A stretch of 64,000 bases of DNA from NCBI GenBank assembly GCA_022559985.1, contig JAFJTR010000005.1, positions 682,001 through 746,000 of the forward strand, read 5' to 3'. This stretch comes from Parastagonospora avenae f. sp. tritici 18332-5 (Eukaryota; Ascomycota; Dothideomycetes; Pleosporales; Phaeosphaeriaceae). Below, piece after piece: positions 1 through 11,828 of the stretch. The notes beneath the pieces are model-generated. The model was given only the letters and a program-made list of their open reading frames with translations, made no database searches and had not been told where the DNA came from. The translations under genes were made by a program, and so were the position numbers. How positions within the stretch are numbered: the first letter of the stretch is position 1; every line of letters starts with the position of its first letter.

Positions 1-149
1 AGTCCAACGCTTATGCGAGCTCCTAGAAGTCAAAAGTGCACGAGGCAGAATCCGCACCTACCCAAAAATTCATCCACAATCGCACTCCCAATCCCGCCCG
101 CCGCCCCCGTCACAAAAACATGCAAACCCTCAAGTTCAAGAAACGACAT
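1..149 (-). CDS. Short-chain dehydrogenase/reductase, 5' end only (cut by window edge)
   Basis: The minus strand opens with ATG at 149 and reads a Rossmann-fold start whose TGAAGGIG segment fits the TGxxxGxG nucleotide-binding motif of classical NAD(P)-dependent SDR oxidoreductases. A short intron (23-61, donor GTAGGT, acceptor TTCTAG, 39 nt) joins the phrase VDEFLG to ARISVG, which continues the first helix and second strand of an SDR. Exons are 62-149 and 1-22; the rest of the gene lies beyond position 1, so substrate and catalytic Tyr-Lys cannot be seen. A 39-nt intron is near the lower limit for fungi, so the splice is tentative, but without it the frame stops early. The family is fairly sure, the substrate unknown. 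Confidence 0.6.
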
Positions 150-972
150 TGTGCGGCTGAAGTCCACGTGTTGCGCATTTCGAAATCCACGATCCTCAGC
201 CGCAGCGCGGGATCAATACGTAATCCCACATCCACATCCACGAACACGATAAGATCCACGATACAGAATATCGAAAATTCACAATCTGCACGACTTCCCA
301 GATAAGCCAACAACTATACCAGAAATTGCCTGAAAAAGCCCCAATTCCAACTCCGCACCGTGAAATGCCACAATTAATCCCAAACAATCCTTAACACGCT
401 CATCTAGCACACCCTTTCCACCCCCGCACCACCACCACCTATCCTCACCACGCTAGAACCCCCCCCCCAAGGAATATTCCACCCGTCCGCGCCGCCGGCC
501 CGCCCATTTTACTCACCCTCCCCTGCGCGCGCACTCGAAACTTCCTACAACGGCAGGTGTCGAAAGCAGCGGCATGAAGGGCTCAGCGCCATCGCCAATG
601 AGGGCGCGCTCACGATGCCGCTTGCGGCGCGCGGCGGCGCGTATTAGTCGGGTAGATTAGTTGGATGGGGCGGCGGGGACGGGCGACGGGGCGTGAGGGG
701 GTCTGTGCGGTGGGTAGGCGAATGTGTCTTTGATAAACCATGGTGTGATGATTGAAACAATAATGTTAGAGAAGTGGTTCTGGAGATGATTGGTGCTGTG
801 AGGCTGGTTTGTCTATGGTCTATGTAGGTATTATATGTCCAATACCCGCCCCATGTGCGCCCCAAAGATGAACATAACCCGAAGAAATACATATAATTAG
901 GAAAGGAAACGAAAAGCAATCCCGTGTATGTCCCCAAAGCTCGAGGGAAAATTGCTTCTTGGGCCGTTTTTT
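150..972. other. Intergenic region, no gene seen
   Basis: This is upstream sequence of the partial SDR gene and downstream sequence of the NACHT gene. It has a C-rich tract around 405-510 and a GC-rich part around 590-690. Open frames here are short and lack family features. Confidence 0.5.
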
Positions 973-3900
973 TCATCGCGGCATACCCACACTCGCATCC
1001 CAAACCGGCCAGTATCCCTCCCCAACCGCATCCCCAATCTGCCAAATCAGACTCGGATTCTCCCGCAGACTAGTCGCGTATCCTCTCTTCAACTCCATAA
1101 GCTTCTGACTTAGGACATTCAGCTCGCTGACAACCAGTCTCAACTCGGCGCCTTCAATTGTTGCTGTCGATAATTCTCCTTTCAGATCAGCGAGCGGGCC
1201 GACAAGGCGCGTGAGCGTAGGCGGCAGACTATATCGAAAAGATGCCTCGACCCAAGCCGTTATTGCCAGGCGCGAAGATAGGAAGGCGGATAGAGTTGGG
1301 ATGTATGGGACTGCTTCGAAGGGTCCTGGGCAAGAAAGGACGTATGTGTGAGGGTTGGTCGGGGCCAGGGCTCGACTGAGATGGATCGGCCAGCACAAGC
1401 TTGCGTAGCGTAAGAAAGGGAGGTTCGTGTCGAATGGTATGGTACGTATGCTTGTTGTGCTGGCATTGTTGTGTTCGGATTGTATGGCTGGCTGGGGGAG
1501 AGCGTGGTCGCCGTCCGAGGACGAGAGGGATTTGTATCCACTGTCGCCGGACTTGGTGGTCCGGTAGCTGGCGGCAGAGTTGTTGGGTATCATGGGTTGG
1601 ATGTATGGTGATAGACCGCCCAATGGTCTCTGTGGTACGTCATGGGCTAGGTAGGATAGACAGCGAGTTGCAAGATACGCGTGCACGCTGCTCTCGTCGC
1701 ATAAGCTGAACTCGGAGCCTTGCGAAGCCGGAGCTTGGAGATATTCGCGTACTGAGGAGTGAACGAAGGACACTCTGTCATCGGAGACCTCGATGAGTCC
1801 ACAGGTGAGTCGTGGAAGGATCTGTAGAAGATCGGTAGGGAATGTGTCGTGATACTCTGAGATGTCAATCGAGACCGACAGTGCTGTGCGCAGTGCTGAT
1901 GTACAAAGTTGATGGACAGGAAACGATAGCCATCGGATAGTATCGGCTATTAAGAGCTTCTCATGTGCTGGCTGGTTTCTCAGAGTCTCGAAAATGCTGC
2001 TGTAGAGGGCTTCCAAGCCTTCCAGCAAATGAGCATCCAGGAGAATCGACTGTCGTTCATCTGGTGATAGAGCAGGAGATTGGACATAATTGAGAAACAA
2101 ACTAGCCCAGAGGAACGTCCCATTTGGCTGTCGCGCAACATGCGGCAGGACTTCTACGTCCATAGCAATGCCGAAGTAGCCGTGATCTGTCATTTGAGCA
2201 AGTTGCTCAGATATGTAGATCTCTCTTGCGTTTGCAGTATGTTGACAATTGAGGGGTACAATGTGTGGTGCATCGGATGCCCACTTTTGATATTCGAGAG
2301 GTATTCCAATCGCGGGCCTGCTGAAGATGATGACTCGTACATCAGTTTTCTGGCACAGCTGAGCTAGCGATGACAAGAATTGCTTCTCGTCACTGCACCT
2401 CTCGAGACCGTCAACAACAACGAAGTTTGGATGCTGTCGCAACAGCACAAGTAGCAGGTCAAGAACATCATCCGCCGTCGCGGTGTGCTGGAATGAGGTT
2501 TTTCGCAACAGAAGGCATACAGCGTCGAGCGTTGCGTGACTGTGACGGTGGCTGTAGATTAGCTGGAGTGCTAGTTCACGGAAAATCTCGTCAGGATGTA
2601 CTGGTCCTGCGTGTGTGGCTTTGACATGGAAATAAGCTGTAGATCGTGGTGCGTTACTGCTTTCAAGATCTTCGGCTACCGCGCCCAAATCATCAATGAC
2701 CGCATTGGCGACAACGGTCTTGCCGAAGCCGGCCTCAGCTAATATCGATTAGCATTTGAGTAAGTCGACATGGCAGCAATGCTTGCAAGAAAATCACTCA
2801 CCCTGTACAAACAGCACTCGATCGTGCCAGCTGGCTTGTAATGAATTTGTGTTGTTCGCAAGGCTTGTGTCGTACTTGTTCTTCCACTTGCGATACTTTT
2901 CCAGGTCCAGAAACCAATTGCTCGAACCCCGGTGCTCTGTCCGGTTTTCAGACGAGTTCGTACGTTGGCTTTGTAAACCGTTTGAGATCCATTCACAGAC
3001 AAGCTCTACTCTTCTCAATCGCTTCGCCACCCTGCGCTCCAGAAGTTCTCCAGTCGCATGTACATCACCATGACGATGAATGGACCGCAAGTACTTTTGT
3101 CGACGATGCTCAACCACCACGAAATCTTGGATTTGGCTTTCTGTTTCCTTTTCTAGCCATCGCCTATGGTAGGTCAATTTTACTTCAAGCTGGGCGAAAC
3201 GCGAGTCCAAGGGCCGCCATTGCGTGGACGTCGTGGAAATGTTCGTCAGATGACGCGATCCGGAACCTAATTGAGGTCAGAATAACAGCCCACGTTTCAT
3301 ATGGTCTGCGCTCGTGGGGTATTGCGTGGCCATATCCCAGCAACCTGATATTGGTAAGGTCCACCATATGTAACGTAACCCGACGGTTCAGGCGCTGCCA
3401 GAATATTCTCAAAATCCTGTGAGAGCAACACTTACTTTCTACATCCCGGAAGAAGATGCGATAAATGTCTAAGCATAGCTTGACCAGGTCCGAGAATGCA
3501 TAAGACATGAGCATAGCAAGACGCTCGTCCTCAGCGTCAACCTGGGTACCGAGCAATCGCTGCTTGCAGATTGCGTAAATCTGTTGGTAAGGAGGTAATA
3601 TGCTCGCCATGACTTCAAACATGTCTGCGACTTTCTCATAGAAGAGTACATAGTTGCTCGTTTCCTGAGATGCGGTTAGTTCTGTAGTGCAGTCTATGTC
3701 GTATCTCGTGTGCGCACCTGGTAGAGCAGACGAACAAGTCCCCAGAAACACCCGGGCCATTCTGGTCTGACTTTTGTACATATGCTGAGGACGTCGAAGT
3801 ACGGTGCAAACGCTTGTACGAAGAGAGCCAGTTTTCGCGACGGCGCAGCGATTCTCCGGTCTCTCGTAATGTTACGTGCGATGTTGTTGCGCAGCTCGTC

Positions 3901-4097
3901 TAGAAGTGAGGATGCGTCAACATGTCGGAAGACGTGTAGGTGTTCATCCAAAATGGTGTGTTGAATGGCCGCAATGGACTCATCAAAGAGAGGATAGTCA
4001 GAGCTAAGCAATAATTAGGCCAACTCCTAAAGCTTGGAATTCCTACCAACCTTGTTTCGCTCATTCCTATTTCGACGGCTTGCCTTTGTGACGCCAT
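973..4097 (-). CDS. NACHT/STAND NTPase with fungal N-terminal DUF7708-type domain
   Basis: This is a predicted signalling NTPase of the STAND class, the fungal NLR-like proteins linked to heterokaryon incompatibility and innate-type responses. Five exons: 4051-4097, 3718-4003, 3436-3664, 2802-3266 and 973-2738, giving 930 residues; all four junctions keep frame. Residues about 15-290 resemble the helical N-terminal domain often found before fungal NACHT domains (a conserved Trp-Gly-Leu-Val segment near 105). The phosphate-binding loop AEAGFGKT lies just after the last intron (about 343-350), and a Walker B-like stretch FVVVDGLERC follows about 75 residues later. The C-terminal 250 residues have low-complexity Ser/Pro parts and no recognisable ankyrin, WD40 or TPR repeats. 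The ATG at 4097 begins MASQRQAVE. The class is sure; ligand and partner are unknown. Confidence 0.82.
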
Positions 4098-4711
4098 CTA
4101 CTAGACGAGATCGAACCTAAACGCACTCCCCTTCTTGACGTCGGATGCATTGGCACAGTGTCTGTGAAACGAGTTTGTGAGTTCTTAGACCGAAGCTGAG
4201 ATGGTAGGAACATGAGAGCGACAGGGGCACCAAATAAAAAGTAACAAAGTAACGGGTCCGTTGAGAACGTGTCGAATGAAGAGCGTGCCAATTCAGCCAT
4301 GCTCCGGTGTCTTGAGCCACGGGTGAGCGACTCGCGCCGTGGGGCCGACCCTTTGCGGGAAGATAAGCGGGAGAGTTCCTGCAGAAGCAAGTTCGCGTGT
4401 AAAGATGTTTACGAGAGATCTTGGCAATCCCCCGCGAAACGTGGGCGAATGACAGGTCCATGCGACGGCGGGCGCTCCGAGAATCCTAGAACAGCCGGCC
4501 GACGGGTCACTGCCTGTCATAAAATTGTAACAGAAATACATCATTGACGGAAACGTGCTCGAGGCTGAAAATGGTGCGCTTTGTGTCATGGAACAAACTT
4601 GGGTATCTTCACTTCAACGGCTCTTGCCAACTGCTCGGCTAACCAACAACTATAATACAACGAAGGTTAGGATCAAGGTACAGGAGACTGCATCCCAGGA
4701 TAGCTAATCCT
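4098..4711. other. Intergenic region, no gene seen
   Basis: Promoter side of the NACHT gene and 3' side of NEM1. Several overlapping open frames of about 100 codons exist on both strands, but none has family features or a clear splice partner. Confidence 0.5.
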
Positions 4712-6551
4712 TTACGATGGCGGCATGCCTAGCCGCAATGCCAGCAAGGCGCGGACGTCGGCGACATACTGAAGGCCTTCGAGAAGCGGAATGAGATGCA
4801 GCAGCTCATAGTCTGTAGGGTCGCTAATCCAGCCTTCGATCGGAATGGCATTATCTAGTCTCACGCATCAGCTCAGGTCACTACAACGCCAATTGACGCC
4901 GTTGGTGTGTCTCACCTGGATGAAAAATGTAGCTCAAGGGGCTGTTATCTAGTATCATGACTTTGCTTAGATCAGGCTCGACTTGGGCAAGGTCTTTGAT
5001 GTAAGCCCCGTTGCGGAAGGTGCAGTGTTGCCGATAGTACCTCCCCACGAAGTACTTGCGCTCGACCTCAAGCCAGTCGATGACAGGGTCGGCATACTCT
5101 TGTACCGAAGCAGTGAAGATTACAAGATTGTACCATTTACTAACCTGCCGAGTTTGTCAGCAAGGAACAACGGCGCAGACCGGGTGACATACCTTCTTTA
5201 GAAAATCATCGCAATATGGGCGCTTGTGAACATAATACAGAATTGGCACCTGCGGTCCAATGATTTGTCCTCCAGCACCGACCGACGCCTGGAGCTTTAC
5301 CTCTACCATGCGGCCCGTCTGGAAGCGTCCACCCTTGGACATGCTATGGATCAATGTCTCGTCGAGATCAATGATCAATGTCTTCTGGTGCGGGCCTACG
5401 GCGGACGTGCCTGGACCAGAATAAGACGGCTGGCGCCGCGGTACCAAGGGTCGCGGGGGCTGAGGTGTGCGTGGGAACTTGGTCATTTGCTTCGAGGCTG
5501 CAGTCACCGGGCCAGTGGGAGACTTCAAGGCGGCGGCAGCCTCCTCAGGCGAGACGTGACCAGAATTGCTTTTGGTGGCCTGTGCCTTCTTTGCTGCTTT
5601 CCGCTGTCTCAGCGCATCCTCGTTGTGCAGCTTGATTCGTATGGATCGCTTTGCAGGGGCAATTTCGTCTCCTCCCGATGATGCATTGGACTGGGACCGC
5701 GTGTGGCGCGCTGGGCTGTCATACTGTCCGTCGCGCGTGGGCGGCCGTTCGCTCTCCGAGTCGGATGTCATTGCCGTCGAAGTAGATGCAATTGACAGGG
5801 AACGTCTTGATGTCTTGCTTATCTCGGTTGTTGTTCCGGATATCGAGCCCCTGCTCTTCCGCTTCTGGTTTCCAACACTGCCAGGCGATTTGGACGTCCG
5901 CGAAGCATGATTGACGACTTTCTTCCTTCGCGACCGCGTCAGAGTCCGCGACATGTGGTATACAGGCGCCAAAAGCGAAAAGCGGCCGTCCTCTTCGTAG
6001 TAAAAGCATGCGACCAAGTACTGCCCGGTGTAGACAAAGGGGGTCAACAGCACTCCTACTGCGCTCATGACGCCCGCCGATACGCGCTTTGGAAAGAGCC
6101 ATCTCCTGCGCGGCCTTGCCTCTTCGTATGGGGCGTCGGTGGGCTGCTCAAGCAGTGGCGTCTTCTCATTGTACTCGGATGTGGGCGCTTCGATGGCAGA
6201 GCCAGAGCTGTCCCTCCTGACCGCGCCCATATCGCACTGATGGTCCTGACTTGCTATGCTGGCACTCGCATCATTCGAAGAGCGTTTGTCACTGGGCCGA
6301 GGCTGGGGGTGGACGAGGTTGCTTTCCGAGCCGGCGCGCGATCGAGCTGGACTTGGCGGGGGAGTTCCAAAGTTCACAAAGTTCATCTGGCCGCGGCCAT
6401 GCACTGGACGTGTCGGTCTACGATGACGGGCAGATGTGGGAGGCGGCGAATTGTGGGGTAGCTGCTGGGAGCTTGCAGGTGTTTGCTGCCTATGTCTTAT
6501 GTTTTGAAAGCGCTGCGTGGCTTTCCTGGATGCAGCTGGAGCGATGTGCAC
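4712..6551 (-). CDS. NEM1: NEM1/Dullard-type CTD-like phosphatase of the nuclear envelope/ER
   Basis: This is the catalytic subunit of the Nem1-Spo7 complex, which dephosphorylates the phosphatidate phosphatase Pah1/lipin and so controls nuclear membrane growth and lipid storage. Exons are 5193-6551, 4916-5144 and 4712-4854 (576 residues from the first ATG). The catalytic DLDETLIHS motif (DxDxT) lies near the end of exon 1. Exons 2 and 3 carry the rest of the FCP/SCP fold: FTASVQEYADPVIDWLE, the RYYRQHC segment, LDNSPLSYIFHP and a final NAIPIEGW. A hydrophobic stretch with the phrase SAVGVLLTPFVYTGQYLVAC marks the membrane anchor. The internal ATG at 6386 (MNFVNFGTPPPSP) looks more like the usual N-terminus, so the first 55 residues may be untranslated. 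Confidence 0.9.
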
Positions 6552-6982
6552 AGTCGCGCAATATGCGAATCTTTACAAACAGAGACTATAACGCTGTATG
6601 GACGACGCAGGAGAGGGCGCAGTGGAGACACACGGCCAGAGTGGACAGGGAATGCAATGGGCATCTTCACACTGGCTGCAAGCATGATGACGCCCGAGCT
6701 GCGCTAGCCACACTAGCTCCTAGTCGGAATTCCCGCGCCCAAACCAGTCACGAAGACTCACAGCTCAAGTTCCATAATTCTGTACCACGACGGAACGCAA
6801 TTCACTCGCTGCAAACACACTTAGACCTGGACCACCTCACTCGAGACGCACGGCCAAATCAAAGCCAAAATAAAACCGTCAAGGGCGACTATATCTTGCG
6901 ACTGCCCCTCTACCCCACAATCAGCACGCTCAAGGCTCACAAAGCTCCCTTCAGAGCCAGAAATTGATCGCAAACCCACGAC
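6552..6982. other. Shared divergent promoter of NEM1 and eIF2B alpha
   Basis: This 431-bp gap lies between the start codons of two divergent genes. Open frames running into it belong to no recognisable family. No specific factor site is claimed. Confidence 0.5.
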
Positions 6983-8550
6983 ATGGCCCAGGGCGCGACA
7001 ATACAGGCGCCTGGCCTGTCTACGTTCCTCAAATCGCTCAAGACAACGCCCGTGGACCCCTCAGTCGAACACTTAATTTCGTAAGATTCCATGAGACACT
7101 CGAGGAATGAATGTCCCGACTCACCCTAGTCAGACTGCTCAAGCGACGGCAAATACGAAACTCGCGGCCATGCGCAGTTGCAACTACGGCCCTCCTCTTG
7201 CGTGTGGTGGGCGAGTTCAAGGGAAGAGATGCCGCCAAACTGTTGGAGCGCATACGACAGGTCGGCAGACGGTTGACCTCGGCGCAACCGCGCGAAGTCG
7301 TAGTAGGAAACATTGTACGACGCGTCCTAGGATTGGTTCGCGAGGTCGTAGACGAGCAAGCAGACGGACAGACACCCACCGGTAGCGAGCCCAGCCACAC
7401 TCCAGCCCATCACCAGCACGATTCCTTGCAGCGACCGTTGTTTGCTTCGAGCATGTCTACGTTTAGTCCACTAAAACATGCCGTAGTGGAACCAATGCAC
7501 ATGAGCATGATATCCGAGAACATGTCCGACTCTGGAGAGCTTTCAAGACGGCCTCCGCTACTCACTTCTCACACCTCATATGCGCCCACATCTTCGGCGC
7601 CCCTGGTCAATTCGCTATTCGGACTCTTCTCCCAGCCAGCCGATTCAGCGTCTAATGCGAGTACACCCCCCGGACAAATGTCGCCCAATGGCAAGAGCAC
7701 ACTCACGGCCCTCAACCTTGAGCGCCTGGGAGAATTGAACAAGAGTCAAACGACTCTTGACCTCAAAGGAGAGGTGATGGAGGGCATAAGAGAGCTCCAA
7801 GATGAGCTCGAGACCTCAGACAAGCAGATTGCAGAGGTCGCGCTGGAACACATCCATGCTAATGAAATCATCCTCACGCACACAGCCTCGACAACAGTAC
7901 AAAAGTTCCTGCTCTATGCTGCACGGAAACGAAAGTTCACAGTGGTGCATTGCGAAACTTATCCACACGATCACACTGCCACCCACGGCATTCTTCTCAC
8001 AGGCAAGAAGCGTGAGTCGAACCCAGACGAGGGTGAAGACGACGAGCGGTGGAAGCCTCTCACCGAAGCTGGCATCCAAGTCTATGTCATCCCAGACTCG
8101 CATGTCTTTGCCATCATGTCGCGCGTCAACAAGGTTATTCTGGCCACACATACTGTATTGGCAAACGGAGGTCTTGTCGCCGCAGCCGGAGCGCATATGA
8201 TCGCAAAGGCAGCGAAGGAGCACCAAACACCGGTGGTAGTGCTCAGTGGAGTCTACAAGCTCAGCCCGGTCTACCCATTCGACATCGACGAGCTCATCGA
8301 GCATGGAGATGCCGGTAGCGTGGTTCCGTACGACGATGGCGAATTTGTGGACAAGGTTGACGTTGAGAACCCGCTATATGACTATGTCCCAGCGGATCTT
8401 GTAGACCTGTACATTACCAACCTGTAAGTCAAAATTTTAGCTCTACCCGCACGCAAGCACACAACTAACCTGGACAGTGGCGGCCATGCACCTTCGTATC
8501 TTTACAGGATCGTAGCGGACCACTACCGCTCAGAGGACATTACTCTGTAG
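6983..8550 (+). CDS. GCN3: Translation initiation factor eIF2B subunit alpha (GCN3)
   Basis: This is the regulatory alpha subunit of eIF2B, the guanine nucleotide exchange factor for eIF2; it senses phosphorylated eIF2 alpha in the general control response. Three exons (6983-7080, 7134-8423, 8478-8550) give 486 residues. The start is set by MAQGATIQAP, spliced in frame to LLKRRQIRNS. The C-terminal half is the Rossmann-like eIF2B/ribose-1,5-bisphosphate isomerase fold with ILTHTASTTVQKFL, the phrase VILATHTVLANGG and a tail split by the last intron, YITNL then GGHAPSYLYRIVADHYR. The protein is longer than the roughly 300 residues usual for the family because of a Ser/Pro-rich insertion at about residues 125-245. 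Confidence 0.95.
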
Positions 8551-8878
8551 TTTATATACCCAGTGCCGACTTGGAAAGGGCACTTCACATGTGCTCAAAT
8601 TGAAGACTTTGATGTATGCAAATTCACTTGCCTCTTGATTTGTAAAATCATATCGAAACTATCGTGCTTCTGCAACAACTTTACAATGAGCAAACAAAAA
8701 ATGTAGTGGAGGAAGTGGTGTACACAAATATCATGTGACACCGCGTGCGATTGGCCAATGGCCACGACATGCATCATACCTTTCCCATCCCAAACATTTC
8801 CCACCGCAACCACCATACCTCAAACGCAATGTCCTCCACCCCACCAACACCTCGTCCCACCAAAACAACCCAGAGCGC
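8551..8878. other. Promoter region of ALG14
   Basis: A 328-bp gap between two genes on the same strand. It holds the inverted CCAAT pair listed separately and no other clear element. Confidence 0.45.
8750..8759. promoter_or_regulatory. Back-to-back ATTGG/CCAAT pair upstream of ALG14
   Basis: The sequence ATTGGCCAAT is a perfect 10-bp palindrome formed by an inverted and a direct CCAAT box, 120 bp before the ALG14 start codon. CCAAT boxes are bound by the HAP/AnCF complex in fungi; use of this one is inference. Confidence 0.35.
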
Positions 8879-9748
8879 ATGAACCAACTCCAACCCACAA
8901 TGCCACCCCCACCAACATCCCTCTACACGCTCTCCCTCTTCCTCGCCCTCCTCCTCACCCTCCTCGTCGCGGCCACTCTCCGCCTCCTCGCCATCCTTCC
9001 CCCGCGCACACGCACACAATGGCGCAAACGGCCCATCGCGACACGCGTACTCGTCGTGCTCGGCTCCGGCGGCCACACGCATGAAATGTTCTACCTCCTG
9101 CGCGATCTGGACACGAGCAAATACACGCATCGGACGTATGTGGTGAGCAGCGGGGATGCGTTTAGTGCGCAACGGGCGGTGGAGTTTGAGAAATCGCTAG
9201 AACGTGGGGCGCAGAAAGAGCAGAAAGAGAGGAAGAAAGATGTACCGGCCGTCTCACTAAACGGCAAGAAATGGGACAAGAAGTATGAGGCGAGGAAGTG
9301 TACAGGTCCGGAACACTATAACGTTGCGGTGATTCCGCGCGCTCGACGTGTCCATCAATCCCTCCTCACCACCCCGTTTTCAGCTATACGCACCCTCCTC
9401 GCCAGCATACCCATCCTGCTCTCCGCCCCACCCCTCCTCCCCCACACACCCCCCAGCACGCCCTACGAATCCGCCGCGCGAGACCTGCCAGATCTGATCA
9501 TCACCAACGGGCCCGCGACGGGCGTCATCGTCATACTGGGGTCGCTGATTCTGCGGTTTTTCAACGTGACGGGCGCGAATGGCAGGGGGAAGTGTAAGAC
9601 TATCTACGCGGAGAGCTTTGCGAGGGTCAAGGGACTGAGTCTGAGCGGGAAGATGTTGAGTCGGGTAGTGGATCGGTTTCTGGTGCAGTGGGAGGAGCTG
9701 GAGGGGAGTGGTGGGGGGAGGGGGGAGTTTTGGGGGGTGTTGGTTTGA
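8879..9748 (+). CDS. ALG14: ALG14, membrane anchor subunit of UDP-GlcNAc transferase
   Basis: ALG14 recruits the catalytic subunit ALG13 to the ER membrane. Together they add the second GlcNAc to dolichol-PP-GlcNAc in N-glycan assembly. The single exon encodes 289 residues from the ATG at 8879 (MNQLQPTMPPPP); upstream in-frame codons have no ATG. A membrane segment spans about residues 14-38 (LYTLSLFLALLLTLLVAATL). The family motif GSGGHTHEM follows, then YVVSSGDAFSAQRA, DLIITNGPATGVI and the C-terminal VDRFLVQWEEL. A Lys/Glu-rich insert and a Gly/Arg-rich stretch near the end make it longer than yeast Alg14. It converges on the gene ending at 9897. Confidence 0.92.
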   Translation: MNQLQPTMPPPPTSLYTLSLFLALLLTLLVAATLRLLAILPPRTRTQWRKRPIATRVLVVLGSGGHTHEMFYLLRDLDTSKYTHRTYVVSSGDAFSAQRAVEFEKSLERGAQKEQKERKKDVPAVSLNGKKWDKKYEARKCTGPEHYNVAVIPRARRVHQSLLTTPFSAIRTLLASIPILLSAPPLLPHTPPSTPYESAARDLPDLIITNGPATGVIVILGSLILRFFNVTGANGRGKCKTIYAESFARVKGLSLSGKMLSRVVDRFLVQWEELEGSGGGRGEFWGVLV

Positions 9749-9896
9749 GGAAATGCCATGAGAAGGAGAAAGACAAGGAAAGGAAAAGGCGTGCATGGGA
9801 TGGTTCGTTTACAGCATGATACCCAATCAAACTTCACTTCTTTCATACAAGAGCGTATACATATGTTACACGGAATGATACACCAGCACACGCTAT

Positions 9897-11501
9897 CTAA
9901 TCCACCTCCCCCACCTCCACCTTCTTCGCCATCCGATACTCGCTCAACTTCCGCACCAACTCATCCGTGCTCACCAGCGGCGCCTTCTTCACCTTCTTCG
10001 CACGCTCCGTCTCCCACCGCAGCTGCATGGGCGTCTTCATCCGCTGCGCCGCCGCATGTTTCGCCCTGGCCATCTGGCCCACCATGAGCGCGCGCTCCGT
10101 CCTGTGCTTCACGCGCTTCTTCGCCGGCGCTTCAACGCCATCATCCTGGTCCTTTTTGCGCGACTCGGCGGTGTATTCCTGCATGTGGCCGCGCAGTTCC
10201 TCGCCGAGGGAGGGCGGGAAGGGCGTGGAGAGGAGCGTGTAGTGCACGTTCGCAGGTGCCTCGATGATGTTGCGCGTGGTATCCGTTACATCATATGCGT
10301 TGGGGAATTTGGGGTCTTGGCTCGTAGGCGCTGTAGTTTGGCGGGCTTGGACGACTTCCTGCTCAATCTCTTCGAGGCGCTCTGAGAGGGTTTCTTCGGT
10401 TTCTTTGGCTGCGGTGACGGCGGGAGTGTCCTTTGTCTTCCAGCTCTTGACGGCCTGGATGGGATGGCGGAGTTTTTGGAAGAGGCTCTTCTCTGGGGGC
10501 GCGGTTGCTTGTGCGACTGCTTGTGCGGTGGCGTCTTCTTCGACTACTTCCTTCTCCCAGGGCCAGTCGAGTCTGTGTTTTGTGCCGGCGATGTAGCGGT
10601 GGAAGATGGGGAGGCCGGTTTGCGGGTCGTACTGGTGCTCCTTTGGAATTTCCTTGTCGCCGTAGTTGGTACCATCAAAGGGGTCTATACCGGTAGTGTG
10701 CCGCTCCATGAAGATCTTGTCAACGATGACATCTGTGTAGTATTTGATGGGTTTCTCCAACTCCTGGCCATCCGCGTCGTAGAAAACCCTCTTCTCGGTC
10801 ATCTCGTACGGAACGACAAGACGGAGGTCTTCGAAGGGAATAGGCACTTCGTTCGCGCGTTTGGCACCGCTACCGTCTGCACCAAGGCCAAATACATCAG
10901 CATCGTAGTAGTGCTGGGTCTGGTTAGCTTTACAGTGCGTAGTCGACTAGGCTATTCCTACCATGTTCAAGCCCGTGAGAAAGACACCGTGCGTGCGGTC
11001 GTTGACAGTCTGTATGACACCCATCTTGCCCTTTTCTCTTCCCTTGATGACAACGACACGATCATCCTTCACAAAAGGAAAGTATTTCTTGTCGTCCACC
11101 ACCAATGGGTACTCCAACTCGAGACCTCGCCTCGCCCTTGCCTCATTCCTGCTCTTTATCGCATGTACGGGTATGTCAGGTGTTTGCAACGCCTGCCCCG
11201 ACAGGGCTCCGTACTTCTCCCCAGCTTTCCCAATGGCACGATTTGGCCTCAGTGGACCCAACCGCCAGTCTTCCTTTGCATTCCTCAATGCCGCTAATCG
11301 GACATCCCTGACTTGTTCCTTCTCCCATCTTTGGAGACCTAGGTGGGCCTGCTTGGCTTCCCAGCGCTCCGTGGCAAGCTTTTGTCGCTTTTGTCGTTCC
11401 CGCTCGGTCCATACGATGGCGCTTTTGACCTTGCGGACTTCCTTGAGCCTCTTAGCTTCTCGTGCGGCATTGCGCCCCGGTCGGACGGCTAATTGGCTCA
11501 T
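9897..11501 (-). CDS. MRPL40: Mitochondrial ribosomal protein of the uL24 (MRPL40) type
   Basis: This is a component of the mitochondrial large ribosomal subunit. Exons 10962-11501 and 9897-10919 are joined across a 42-nt intron (donor GTAGGA), giving 520 residues. Exon 1 carries the KOW motif that defines L24: DRVVVIKGREKGKMGVI followed by VNDRTHG and VFLTGLNM. Exon 2 resumes with the phrase TQHYYDADVFGLGADGSGAK and the region PIPFEDLRLVVPY, typical of fungal MRPL40. The C-terminal 250 residues are a charged, Lys-rich extension without a recognised domain. The only in-frame ATG for the N-terminus is at 11501. The long extension is usual in filamentous fungi compared with the yeast protein. 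Import into mitochondria is inferred from the family. Confidence 0.85.
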
Positions 11502-11828
11502 GGTGGGCGTAGAGGGGCGAAGAGGATGGTGATGTCGATATGTGCGGACTACCGAGCCATGTGCGGGAGCGAGGAAATGGCAGCCAGGATTTTTTGGGGG
11601 ATTAATGCCACTGAATGTGTTCACAATATATAGTCCTGATCGAAACTAATCTGATGCCACGGTCTGCGGCACCCAATTTGTCGTTGCTATGGTGGTGTCG
11701 AATCACGAACTAAATTTCGATGCGGACGTCCGAGCGGTGACAGGCGGCAGTATTTTGTCGCGGCCAACACACGCATGCGCCTATGACACAACGCCTTGTT
11801 CCATTCACACCACACATCCCCTTTCACA
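11502..11828. other. Shared divergent promoter of MRPL40 and IMA1
   Basis: A 327-bp gap between two divergent start codons; no gene and no specific site seen. Confidence 0.45.

Noticed and set aside
644..1045. 133-codon open frame on the minus strand after the NACHT gene
   Set aside because: No family features, overlaps the NACHT stop region, and Pro/Thr/His-rich read-through of low-complexity DNA.
4117..4589. Several overlapping minus-strand frames of about 100 codons
   Set aside because: Different frames overlap each other, none has a domain or good splice signals; most likely promoter DNA.
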